The notes beneath the pieces were generated by a model. That model did not search any database, had not been told where the DNA came from, and saw only the letters and a program-made list of their open reading frames with translations. From positions 1 through 9,130 of the forward strand of contig CALIZS010000051.1 of NCBI GenBank assembly GCA_938028565.1: a stretch of 9,130 bases of DNA, read 5' to 3'. Below are positions 1 to 6,509 of this stretch, one piece after another. How positions within the stretch are numbered: the first letter of the stretch is position 1; each line of letters opens with the position of its first letter. This stretch comes from an uncultured Atopobium sp. (GTDB taxonomy: Bacteria > Actinomycetota > Coriobacteriia > Coriobacteriales > Atopobiaceae). Made by a program: the position numbers and the translations under genes.

Positions 1-245
1 ATAAGGCAATGACTGTCTCCATTCTGGATGAAATCCCTGGTGTGGGACCTAAACGCAAAAAAGATATCATGCGCCATTTTGGTTCTTTTAAGCGCCTAAA
101 GGCTGCAAGTGTTGAGGATATCTCTCAGGTAAAAGGTGTTTCTGTGAACTTAGCAGAAACTATTTATGAAGAACTCAAAGCCTGGGAAGAATCTTCAACA
201 ACTGTACATGAGGAGTTAGATGCAAGGGGAGGAACTCATGAGTAA
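1..245 (+). CDS. uvrC: UvrABC system protein C, C-terminal end (partial)
   Basis: This is the 3' end of a gene that begins upstream of the window. The reading frame is open from base 3 and gives about 80 residues. The segment with ILDEIPGVGPKRKK and then HFGSFKRLKAASVEDISQVKGVS is the tandem helix-hairpin-helix domain that closes UvrC proteins. The two hairpin glycine motifs (PGVGPKR and VKGVS) are visible. UvrC makes the dual incisions in nucleotide excision repair, and this C-terminal domain binds DNA for the 5' incision. A short acidic tail (KAWEESS to GGTHE) follows the domain and ends at TAA 243-245. The ATG at base 9 is internal and not the start. The next gene begins inside the last codons, so the two are probably co-transcribed. 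The family call is secure. The nuclease domains lie outside the window. Confidence 0.93.
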   Translation, partial: KAMTVSILDEIPGVGPKRKKDIMRHFGSFKRLKAASVEDISQVKGVSVNLAETIYEELKAWEESSTTVHEELDARGGTHE

Positions 246-471
246 AACAGCAGACGAGAAGATCTTGGCACTGGTAAATCCTGAGTACATTAAGCGTATT
301 CCGTTCTTTGTTCGTGGTCATGCAACAAGCAAGTCTTGCGAATATATTGCTCAGAAGCATCCAGAGCTATACGCTACATTTGAGGGTGAACCTAGTGCTC
401 AACAAGTTGAAGAGATGACAAAGATTATCAACGAGCTCTTTGAGCAAAGGATGAAGAAGCACAATCTCTAA
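238..471 (+). CDS. Small conserved-looking hypothetical protein, 77 aa
   Basis: I do not recognise this protein. I chose ATG 238 because GGGGAGG at 226-232 sits 5 bases upstream. An in-frame ATG at 220 lies upstream of that ribosome binding site and is less likely. The start overlaps the uvrC stop by 8 bp (ATGAGTAA), which suggests translational coupling. The product is soluble, with no signal peptide or membrane segment. It has a compact N-terminal part (MSKTADEKILALVNPEYIKRI region), a central segment containing HATSKSCEYIAQKHPELY, and a charged C-terminal helix (VEEMTKIINELFEQRMKK). One cysteine is present. A strong hairpin terminator follows 29 bases after the stop, so uvrC and this gene end one operon. 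The coupling makes it likely to be a real gene, but it does not show a role in repair. Confidence 0.75.
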   Translation: MSKTADEKILALVNPEYIKRIPFFVRGHATSKSCEYIAQKHPELYATFEGEPSAQQVEEMTKIINELFEQRMKKHNL

Positions 472-499
472 AACCAAATCAAGCAATAGAGTTATTTGT

Positions 500-546
500 A
501 ATAAGAATGGCAGCTATGAAGTATTGTTATGCCATTCTTATTTTTT
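500..546 (+). terminator. Intrinsic terminator of the uvrC operon
   Basis: A perfect 13-bp inverted repeat (AATAAGAATGGCA at 500-512 and TGCCATTCTTATT at 530-542) encloses a 17-base loop and is followed by a run of T through 546. It lies just after the 77-aa gene and ends that transcription unit. The A/T-rich outer arm could also work in the opposite direction, but no convergent gene is present. Confidence 0.85.
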
Positions 547-581
547 CGTTCAACGCTGAAATATAGCCATTGGCCGATAGA

Positions 582-624
582 GTAGCTGTTAAAGCATATT
601 CGAACAGAATATTATTAGAGCTAC
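582..624. other. Nested dyad upstream of the membrane-anchored protein gene
   Basis: Two inverted repeats share almost the same centre: GTAGCT 582-587 with AGCTAC 619-624, and ATATTC 596-601 with GAATAT 607-612 around a 5-base loop (GAACA). As RNA this gives a two-tier hairpin with an internal loop of 8 and 6 bases. As DNA it resembles an operator. A weak -10-like TATTAT lies at 610-615 inside the element, without a convincing -35. The gene beginning at 680 is the only candidate target. Confidence 0.4.
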
Positions 625-679
625 CAAGTCATTACTCTTATGTCAATTGCGACAAGCAGTTCTAATGAGGTGACAGCAG

Positions 680-1327
680 ATGAAGCATAGAAAAAGGTTT
701 ATAAAAGGTCTGTCATTATTGGTAGTTCTTGTTATTTGTGGCTTACTGATTAACAACTGGTTTTTTAAGCTGAATACTATGAGGCTGCCAGAGTTAAAAA
801 AGCAGGCAGCTCAGTATGTTGAGCAACAATATGAGAATAAGAAAAATGGTCTTAAGTCTGATTTTGGATCCGCAGAAAATATTGACTTAGAGACCGCCAC
901 TATCTCTGGCCCATTTTTAGGAGTCAGTAAAGCTGGTCCAGTAGTAATGAACATAACGCTCTATTGGACAATAAGTTCCCATGGAGTTCTTATTGGAACT
1001 GTTGAGCAAGATTTGGGGCTATTTGCCATTGGGTCTTATTTTGGAACTCCAAAAATGTGGATTCAAACAAGGAACGCTGGACTGCTACAAGAAATGCATA
1101 AAAGAAATTATAGATGCCTAGTTAGAAATTTTTGTGGCGTAGGGTTAAGTGGATGGCCGCCACCGTATCTAGCTGATGGTTATTTAGGACGTTATAGCCC
1201 AGCAGATGGAAATTTTGACATCGAAAAAAATGACGAGCAAGTATCAGAGATAATCGAATCTCATCTAGGGGAAGAACATCTAGATTTTATGGCGAATCCT
1301 GAGCGTGTTATAGATTTAGTTAAGTAA
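680..1327 (+). CDS. Membrane-anchored hypothetical protein, 215 aa
   Basis: I do not recognise the family. ATG 680 is preceded by GAGGTGA at 667-673 with good spacing. The N-terminus is MKHRKRFIKG, strongly basic, followed by one hydrophobic helix at about residues 11-26. This predicts an uncleaved anchor with the remaining ~185 residues outside the membrane. Cys20 is preceded by L-V-I, which is a poor lipobox, so a lipoprotein is unlikely. After the anchor comes a charged, probably helical segment (about residues 36-60). A mixed region follows with Gly/Trp/Pro-rich stretches, including GWPPPYLADGYLGRY near residue 158, and two cysteines (146 and 152). The C-terminal 30 residues are acidic. 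Codon use is AT-rich (many TTA, ATA and AGA codons) and unlike the transporter genes downstream. It appears to be monocistronic, between two hairpin terminators. Confidence 0.75.
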   Translation: MKHRKRFIKGLSLLVVLVICGLLINNWFFKLNTMRLPELKKQAAQYVEQQYENKKNGLKSDFGSAENIDLETATISGPFLGVSKAGPVVMNITLYWTISSHGVLIGTVEQDLGLFAIGSYFGTPKMWIQTRNAGLLQEMHKRNYRCLVRNFCGVGLSGWPPPYLADGYLGRYSPADGNFDIEKNDEQVSEIIESHLGEEHLDFMANPERVIDLVK

Positions 1328-1353
1328 TCTTGTGGTGTTTTTGCTGTTTTAAG

Positions 1354-1388
1354 ACAAGAGTCAGTTCATTTTGGACTGACTCTTGTTT
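1354..1388 (+). terminator. Hairpin terminator after the 215-aa protein gene
   Basis: A perfect 12-bp inverted repeat, ACAAGAGTCAGT 1354-1365 and ACTGACTCTTGT 1375-1386, has a 9-base loop and starts 26 bases after the stop codon. The following T run is short (GTTTAA), so termination may be incomplete. Confidence 0.6.
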
Positions 1389-1418
1389 AATCTCCATAAC
1401 ATATCCGCAATTTCTAAA

Positions 1419-1452
1419 GGTAAACGGTAGTAAATCATCGGTAAACGGTAGT
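1419..1452. repeat. Direct repeat GGTAAACGGTAGT, two copies 21 bp apart
   Basis: Identical 13-bp copies lie at 1419-1431 and 1440-1452. Their starts are 21 bp apart, two turns of the helix. Each copy contains two GGTA elements 7 bp apart, so GGTA occurs at 1419, 1426, 1440 and 1447 in a heptad phase. A looser copy, AAGGTAAA-N4-TAGTAAA, lies at 1503-1521 and matches AAGGTAAA-N3-TAGTAAA at 1417-1434. A -35-like TTGACT (1452-1457) touches the second copy. This looks like a repressor binding array, but no regulator gene is in the window. Confidence 0.7.
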
Positions 1453-1521
1453 TGACTTTACTTATCACTTATGTAGTTAATTAAATAATTTATATATTAT
1501 ACAAGGTAAAATAATAGTAAA

Positions 1522-1544
1522 GCCCGCTAACTGCGGGCCTTCTT
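1522..1544 (+). terminator. GC-rich terminator-like hairpin in the importer leader
   Basis: GCCCGC 1522-1527 pairs with GCGGGC 1533-1538 around a 5-base loop and is followed by the pyrimidine-rich CTTCTT. It is compact, stable and shaped like an intrinsic terminator or attenuator. It lies downstream of the GGTAAAC repeats and about 200 bases ahead of the binding-protein gene. It may end a short transcript starting near 1480-1500, or insulate the importer from upstream read-through. Confidence 0.5.
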
Positions 1545-1646
1545 AGCTGCTATTAAGATTTACATGTAATAAATAATACAACAAAACACGTTTTCATATT
1601 TTGAGCAGCCAATGAGCGAGAAATTAATACCGTTGGGCGAACTGTC

Positions 1647-1676
1647 TTCAGACCAAATATCTTTTCTTCATATAGT
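1647..1676 (+). promoter_or_regulatory. Candidate promoter for the ABC importer
   Basis: TTCAGA (1647-1652, four of six matches to TTGACA) and TATAGT (1671-1676, five of six to TATAAT) are 18 bases apart. Transcription would start near 1683, leaving a leader of about 65 bases that opens with the double GCCAC/GTGGC dyad. This is a consensus match by eye only. Confidence 0.3.
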
Positions 1677-1689
1677 TATGTAGATGTAA

Positions 1690-1722
1690 GCCACACAAGT
1701 GGCATTGGTGCCACGTTGTGGC
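1690..1722 (+). promoter_or_regulatory. Double GCCAC/GTGGC dyad before the binding-protein gene
   Basis: The segment reads GCCAC-N4-GTGGC (1690-1703) and, after six bases, GCCAC-N3-GTGGC (1710-1722). The dyad centres are about 19-20 bp apart. As RNA it can fold as two small hairpins, or as one longer nested hairpin (1690-1695 with 1717-1722, and 1699-1704 with 1709-1714, loop TTGG). AAGGAGAG begins at the next base (1723). A tandem operator and a leader RNA structure are both possible. Confidence 0.5.
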
Positions 1723-1749
1723 AAGGAGAGTTTTTAGAAAGAGGCAGAA

Positions 1750-3351
1750 ATGAGCGAGTTTATTAACCGTCCACTTTCGCGTCGCGGCTTCCTTGGCGGA
1801 GCAACTGTAGCAGCTGGTCTTGGTCTCACCGCTTGTGGTGGTCAGCAGCAGAAGGCAGCTGAGGCTCCATCTGGAAAGGAAGGCGGCGGCACAATTACTG
1901 CTGGTACCGCTTATTCAACCCAGAACTATGATCCATCTACTACTTCATCAGCACTTGCTCTTGGTGTTAACTGGCAGGTAGTTGAGGGCCTCTACGGTCT
2001 TAACTTCCATGACTACTCTACATTCAATGAGCTTGCTACTGCTGATCCAAAGAAGGTAGACGATTACACCTTTGAGATTACCCTCCGTGACGGCGCAAAG
2101 TTCTCTGATGGTAACGAGGTAAAGGCAGATGACGTTGTTGAGTCCTTCAACCGTTCCGCTGCTAAGGGTAGCGTTTACGTCCCAATGCTCTCTCCAATTG
2201 CTTCCGTAGAGAAGAAGGATGACAAGACTGTTACCGTTAAGACTACTATTGCTAACTTCTCCCTCCTCAAGGAGCGCCTGTCCATTGTTCGCGTTGTTCC
2301 AGCAAGCAGCTCCCAGGATGAGATGAAGAAGCAGCCAGTTGGTTCTGGTCCATGGCAGTTTGAGTCCATCTCTGACAATACTCTTGACCTTGTTCCTAAC
2401 AAAAACTACAACGGCGCAACTCCTGCTAAGGACGATAAGCTCCACTATGACGTTCTTAAGGATCCAACCGCTCGTCTGACTGCTCAGCAGGATGGAACCA
2501 CCCTTGCTATGGAAATGGTTCCTGCAGACGCTGTAGACCAGCTCAAGGGCGCAGGCTGCACCGTTGACGCTGTCCAGGGCTTTGGTGTCCGCTTTGCAAT
2601 GTTCAACCTTGGCAAGGCTCCTTGGGACAACGTTAAGGTTCGCCAGGCATGCCTCTATGCACTTGATACAGACAAGATGCTTGCAAACGCATTTTCTGGT
2701 CAGGCTGAGGTTGCTACCAGCTACCTTCCTTCTTCCTTTGCTAACTATCACAAGGCATCTACTGTCTATGCACACGATGTAGATAAGGCTAAGAAGCTCA
2801 TTGCTGAGTCTGGCATTACTCCTGGTGATGTTGTTCTTCGTACCACCGATAACGAGCAGGTTAAGTCCATGGCAACTCAGGTCAAGAACGACCTTGATGC
2901 ACTTGGCTTTAATGTAAGCATCGTTTCCGATACTTCTCCTGCAACCTATGCTGCAATCGACGCAGTTGACGGTTCTTGGGATATCCTGCTTGCCCCTGGT
3001 GATCCTTCCTGCTTCGGTGCAGACGTCGACCTGCTGCTCAACTGGTGGTATGGCGATAACGTCTGGATGACCAAGCGTTGCCCATGGAAAGAGTCTGCTG
3101 AGTGGACCAAGCTCCACGAGCTCATGACCAAGGCTCTTGGCCAGTCTGACGCTGACCAGCAGTCCACCTGGAATGAGTGCTTCGACATCATCGCTGAGAA
3201 CGTACCTCTGTATCCAGTTCTCTTCGCTAAGACTTTCACCGCTTCTTGGAGCGAGAAGCCAAACGGCAATGGTGTTGCTCTCAAGGGCTTCAAGGGCATC
3301 GGAACTACCGGTATGTCCTTCATTGATGTCAACACAGTTACTGCTAGCTAA
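1750..3351 (+). CDS. ABC transporter solute-binding lipoprotein, SBP family 5, Tat-exported
   Basis: The 533-aa product is an extracytoplasmic binding protein of the oligopeptide/dipeptide/nickel class (DppA/OppA-like). The N-terminus has a twin-arginine motif, SRRGFLGG (residues 10-17), then a short hydrophobic stretch and the lipobox LTAC with Cys29 as the probable lipidation site. It is therefore exported folded and tethered to the outer membrane face. The mature part shows family 5 landmarks: a domain near residues 95-130 containing FEITLRDGAKFSDGNEVKADDV, GSGPWQFESI near 198, and FNLGKAPWDNVKVRQACLYALDTDKML near 285. Mature cysteines at about 270, 301, 421, 444 and 477 are numerous for this class. 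ATG 1750 has AAAGAGG at 1738-1744 as its ribosome binding site, with a second SD-like AAGGAGAG further upstream. Strong codon bias (AAG and GAG almost exclusively) suggests high expression. The ligand cannot be read from sequence, and the class also includes oligosaccharide binders. Confidence 0.92.
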   Translation: MSEFINRPLSRRGFLGGATVAAGLGLTACGGQQQKAAEAPSGKEGGGTITAGTAYSTQNYDPSTTSSALALGVNWQVVEGLYGLNFHDYSTFNELATADPKKVDDYTFEITLRDGAKFSDGNEVKADDVVESFNRSAAKGSVYVPMLSPIASVEKKDDKTVTVKTTIANFSLLKERLSIVRVVPASSSQDEMKKQPVGSGPWQFESISDNTLDLVPNKNYNGATPAKDDKLHYDVLKDPTARLTAQQDGTTLAMEMVPADAVDQLKGAGCTVDAVQGFGVRFAMFNLGKAPWDNVKVRQACLYALDTDKMLANAFSGQAEVATSYLPSSFANYHKASTVYAHDVDKAKKLIAESGITPGDVVLRTTDNEQVKSMATQVKNDLDALGFNVSIVSDTSPATYAAIDAVDGSWDILLAPGDPSCFGADVDLLLNWWYGDNVWMTKRCPWKESAEWTKLHELMTKALGQSDADQQSTWNECFDIIAENVPLYPVLFAKTFTASWSEKPNGNGVALKGFKGIGTTGMSFIDVNTVTAS

Positions 3352-3389
3352 TTTGTTGCTATCACGCGCTTAGCATCTCACACATTGGG

Positions 3390-3424
3390 GCCCGAGCGTT
3401 TTACCTACGACGCTCGGGCTCTTG
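3390..3424 (+). terminator. Intercistronic hairpin between binding protein and permease genes
   Basis: GCCCGAGCGT 3390-3399 and ACGCTCGGGC 3410-3419 form a perfect 10-bp GC-rich stem with a 10-base loop, followed only by TCTTGT. The poor T run suggests partial termination or protection of the upstream mRNA 3' end. Both would give more binding protein than membrane subunits, as is common in such operons. Confidence 0.65.
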
Positions 3425-3508
3425 TACGTAAAATTTAATCCTGAGGTGCACAAAGTCCCATTAAATTTTTTATTTATACGGTTTGTTTTAAAGAGAGAGG
3501 GGGAGATA

Positions 3509-4465
3509 GTGAACAACCTATTACGTCTTATCGGACGCCGTCTTATTGCGCTGCCGATTATGGCTCTAGGCGTCACCTTTCTTGTATTCTTCCTAATGTC
3601 TTTCTCGCATGTTGATCCTGCATACAATGCTTTAGGAGAGTCTGCTTCTGAAGAAGCTATTCAGCAGTATCACATTGAGAATGGCCTCGATGATCCATGG
3701 CCTGTGAGATATGTACGCTATATCGGTGATGTTACTCATGGAAACCTGGGTACCTACGGCACTTCTCACTATTCAGTTGCTGAACGAATTTCAAAGGCTC
3801 TGCCAGTAACTATGCAGTTGACCTTTATGGGTCTCTTTATTGGCGCAATAGTTTCGTTTACGTTGGGCGTTATTGCGGCTCTCTATAGAGATCAATGGCC
3901 CGATCAAATCATCCGCGTATTCTCAATTGCCGGTCTTGCAACGCCATCATTCTGGTTGGCAGTTCTTTTGATTCTGGTCTTTGCGTCTACGCTTAAGCTG
4001 CTACCAGCCTCTGGAGCACTGCCAGATCCTACGGTAAATCTTGGCGGCTACTTTGCTCGTATGATTATGCCGGCATTTGCACTTGCGGTTCCAATGTCTG
4101 GTCAGATGACCCGTATTGTTCGTACCGCAATGGTCGAGGAGCTGGATAAGGACTACGTCCGCACTGCTCGCGGCGCTGGTATTCCAGAGAGAATCGTCAT
4201 CGCAAGAAACGTACTTCGCAACGCTCTTATTACCCCTGTAACCACGCTTGGTCTGAAGATTGGTTACCTCATGGGTGGCGCCGTTGTTATTGAGGTTATT
4301 TTTAACCTTCCTGGCATGGGTACCGCAATTCTTGAGGGAATCCAGGGTAACGAGGCAATGCTTGTTCAGGGCGTTGTTGTTGTCGTTGCACTGTCCTTCA
4401 TCATCATCAACATTGTTGTTGATATGTTGTATATCTTGATTAACCCACGCATTAGGACGGTGTAG
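3509..4465 (+). CDS. ABC transporter permease, DppB/OppB family
   Basis: The 318-aa product is the first inner-membrane channel subunit of the importer. I start it at GTG 3509, preceded by a purine-rich AGAGGGGGAG (3496-3505). An in-frame TTG at 3422 would add 29 residues that do not fit the family, and it lies at the edge of the hairpin. The N-terminus NNLLRLIGRRLIALPIMALGV with a first helix at about residues 10-32 is typical of DppB. An extracytoplasmic segment containing GLDDPWPVRYVRYIGD and GNLGTYG follows, then five further hydrophobic helices. The EAA loop that docks on the ATPase is at about residues 216-240 (YVRTARGAGIPERIVIARNVLRNALI). FNLPGMG, another family landmark, lies near residue 270. 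The stop is 4 bases before the next start, so translation is probably coupled. Length and topology are normal. Confidence 0.92.
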   Translation: MNNLLRLIGRRLIALPIMALGVTFLVFFLMSFSHVDPAYNALGESASEEAIQQYHIENGLDDPWPVRYVRYIGDVTHGNLGTYGTSHYSVAERISKALPVTMQLTFMGLFIGAIVSFTLGVIAALYRDQWPDQIIRVFSIAGLATPSFWLAVLLILVFASTLKLLPASGALPDPTVNLGGYFARMIMPAFALAVPMSGQMTRIVRTAMVEELDKDYVRTARGAGIPERIVIARNVLRNALITPVTTLGLKIGYLMGGAVVIEVIFNLPGMGTAILEGIQGNEAMLVQGVVVVVALSFIIINIVVDMLYILINPRIRTV

Positions 4466-4469
4466 TGCG

Positions 4470-6509
4470 ATGGTACAAATGAGAAAAAAACAAGTCGAGA
4501 AGCTCGAAGAAGCTGCTGCAAAGGGTTCAACCTTTGGTGGCTTTAAGAAGATGAAGACAGCTTCCAAGATTGCTCTTGTCATTCTTGTCTTTGTTGTTCT
4601 TGCTTCTGTCTTTGCAAACTTTATTGCTCCACATAACCCACTTGAGATCTTCAACGCTCGACAGGCTCCAGGCAATGGATTCATTTTTGGTACTGACGAT
4701 AAGGGCCGAGATATTCTTTCTCGTATGCTCCATGGTGGTCAGTATTCACTGGTCATTGGTTTTGGTGCTACGGGTATGGCACTACTGTGTGGCTCAATTA
4801 TCGGTGCTATTGCCGCTGTTTCTAGAAAGGCTGTCTCTGAGGTCATCATGCGTGTGCTCGACATTATTATGTCGTTCCCAGGCATTGCTCTTGCAGCAGT
4901 CTTTGTTTCTATTCTAGGTAACAGCGTTCCTTCAATCATCTTTGCCATTGGCTTTATGTACACGCCACAGATTGCACGTATTGTTCGTGCAAATATTGTT
5001 AGCGAGTACGGTGAGGATTACGTAAGGGCAACCATTGTTTCTGGCGCTCGTGCACCTTGGATTTTGTGGAAGCACGTTCTTCGTAACTGCATTGCTCCCA
5101 TCATGGTCTTTACCGTTACGCTGGTAGCAGACGCAATCATCTTTGAGGCATCCCTGACCTTTATTGGTGCAGGTATTGCAGAGCCAACTCCAACGTGGGG
5201 TAATATCCTGGCTGATGCTCGTGCTGGTGTTCTTGCTGGCCGTTGGTGGCAGGCATTCTTCCCAGGCCTGGCTATTATGATGACCTGCCTGGCACTGAAC
5301 ATCCTCTCCGAGGGTCTTACTGATGCTATGGCAGCAGCGCCTGGCGCTCCTGTAGATACAGAGAACTCTGACTCCAGGCGTGCAGATGACATTCTTGCAT
5401 CTGATCCAGTTCGCGCTTACGCAGAGCAGGCAGAGTCTCTTGAGCGCAGACTTAATGCACTCAAAGAGGTTGAGCTGTCCAGAACAGACAGACGTAAGCC
5501 AGACTTTGATGTTGCACCATTGCTCAGCGTTAAAGATCTGTGCATCAGCTTTGAGTCTCATGGAGACGTCAAGGTTGTAGACCACGTAAGCTTTGATGTC
5601 CGTCCTGGTCAGTGCATGGCGCTGGTCGGCGAGTCTGGCTGCGGCAAGTCTATTACCACCAAGGTCATCATGGGTCTGACTGATCCAAAGGAAACCATTA
5701 CTGGCGAAGTTCTCTACAAAGACCAAGACCTCCTGAAGCTCTCCAAAGAAGAGCACCGCAAGCTGCTTGGTCATGAGCTTGCAATGGTGTATCAGGATGC
5801 TCTGTCTTCGCTGAACCCTTCCATGCTTATCTCTTCTCAGATGAAGCAACTTACCAGCAGGGGAGGCACTCGTTCCGCAGAGGAGCTTCTAGAGCTTGTA
5901 GGCCTGGATCCAAAGCGTACGCTTGAGTCTTATCCACATGAGCTTTCTGGTGGTCAGCGTCAGCGTGTTCTGATTGCTATGGCACTTACCCGCGATCCTT
6001 CACTGGTTATCTGCGACGAGCCAACAACCGCTCTGGACGTTACTGTTCAGAAGCAGGTTATCAAGCTCTTGAATGACCTCCAGCGTCGTCTTGGCTTCGC
6101 AATGATCTTTGTTAGCCACGACCTTGCACTTGTTGCAGAGGTTGCTTCTGAGATTACCGTTATGTACGCAGGTCAGGTTATTGAGCAGGCAGCTACTACT
6201 GAGCTTCTGACCAATCCTGTTCACGAGTACACCCGCGGTCTTCTCGGCTCCGTTCTTTCCATTGAGGAAGGCGCACAGGATGGTACTAGGCTTCACCAGG
6301 TACCAGGTTCTGTTCCTTCTCCGGAGGACTTCCCAACAGGCGATAGGTTTGCTCCTCGTTCAAGCCACCCAGATCTGGGACTTGAGGTTCACCCTGTTAT
6401 CAAGGAGATTCCTGGTAAGCATCATCGTTTCTCCGAGCTGCCTGATGAGTATCTGAAGGAGCATGGTCTTGTGCCTTACCTTGAGCGTTCTCAAAAGGAG
6501 GTGAGGTAA
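4470..6509 (+). CDS. Fused ABC transporter permease and ATPase, DppC-DppD type
   Basis: This 679-aa protein joins two subunits that are usually separate. Residues 1-288 are a DppC-like permease: an N-terminal helix at about 31-50, FGTDDKGRDILSRMLHGG typical of DppC near residue 73, five further helices, and an EAA loop at about 183-205. Residues 289-349 are a charged linker. Residues 350-600 are a DppD-like ATPase: Walker A GESGCGKS 387-394, Q-loop Gln442, signature LSGGQ 492-496, Walker B ending D516-E517, and switch His550. All key residues are present, so the ATPase should be active. The C-terminal oligopeptide-ATPase region reads GDRFAPRSSHPDLG at 624-637, where relatives have cysteines. 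The ribosome binding site is weak (AGGA 4454-4457), so coupling to the upstream permease is likely. An ATG three codons later (4479) is possible. Such fusions are known in Actinobacteria. Confidence 0.92.
   Translation: MVQMRKKQVEKLEEAAAKGSTFGGFKKMKTASKIALVILVFVVLASVFANFIAPHNPLEIFNARQAPGNGFIFGTDDKGRDILSRMLHGGQYSLVIGFGATGMALLCGSIIGAIAAVSRKAVSEVIMRVLDIIMSFPGIALAAVFVSILGNSVPSIIFAIGFMYTPQIARIVRANIVSEYGEDYVRATIVSGARAPWILWKHVLRNCIAPIMVFTVTLVADAIIFEASLTFIGAGIAEPTPTWGNILADARAGVLAGRWWQAFFPGLAIMMTCLALNILSEGLTDAMAAAPGAPVDTENSDSRRADDILASDPVRAYAEQAESLERRLNALKEVELSRTDRRKPDFDVAPLLSVKDLCISFESHGDVKVVDHVSFDVRPGQCMALVGESGCGKSITTKVIMGLTDPKETITGEVLYKDQDLLKLSKEEHRKLLGHELAMVYQDALSSLNPSMLISSQMKQLTSRGGTRSAEELLELVGLDPKRTLESYPHELSGGQRQRVLIAMALTRDPSLVICDEPTTALDVTVQKQVIKLLNDLQRRLGFAMIFVSHDLALVAEVASEITVMYAGQVIEQAATTELLTNPVHEYTRGLLGSVLSIEEGAQDGTRLHQVPGSVPSPEDFPTGDRFAPRSSHPDLGLEVHPVIKEIPGKHHRFSELPDEYLKEHGLVPYLERSQKEVR

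Larger units (their letters stand above)
1387..1749 (+). other. Gene-free leader/regulatory region ahead of the ABC importer
   Basis: No convincing gene lies here. From left to right it holds phased GGTAAAC/GGTAGT repeats (1419-1452, with a degenerate copy at 1503-1521), a very AT-rich tract (about 1461-1500), a GC-rich hairpin (1522-1538), a cre-like dyad (1583-1596), a possible promoter (1647-1676) and a double GCCAC/GTGGC dyad (1690-1722). An ORF of 23 codons (1612-1683) starts with the same nine bases, ATGAGCGAG, as the binding-protein gene. It lacks a good ribosome binding site and is probably not translated. Confidence 0.6.

Noticed and set aside
598..616. LexA/SOS box suggested by CGAACA after a DNA repair gene
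   Set aside because: The second half (TGTTCG type) is missing, and the site lies downstream of the uvrC operon, not in its promoter.
1948..3117. 389-codon antisense open frame across the binding-protein gene
   Set aside because: It is a shadow of the strong codon bias of the sense gene. It has no ribosome binding site and no recognisable domain, and the sense strand encodes a clear family 5 binding protein.
3422..3508. 29-residue N-terminal extension of the DppB-like permease from TTG 3422
   Set aside because: It starts at the edge of the intercistronic hairpin and does not resemble DppB N-termini. GTG 3509 has a purine-rich ribosome binding site.
4932..5849. 305-codon antisense open frame within the fused transporter gene
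   Set aside because: It crosses the permease, linker and ATPase coding sequence, has a low-complexity Cys/Asn-rich composition, and lacks any start signal.
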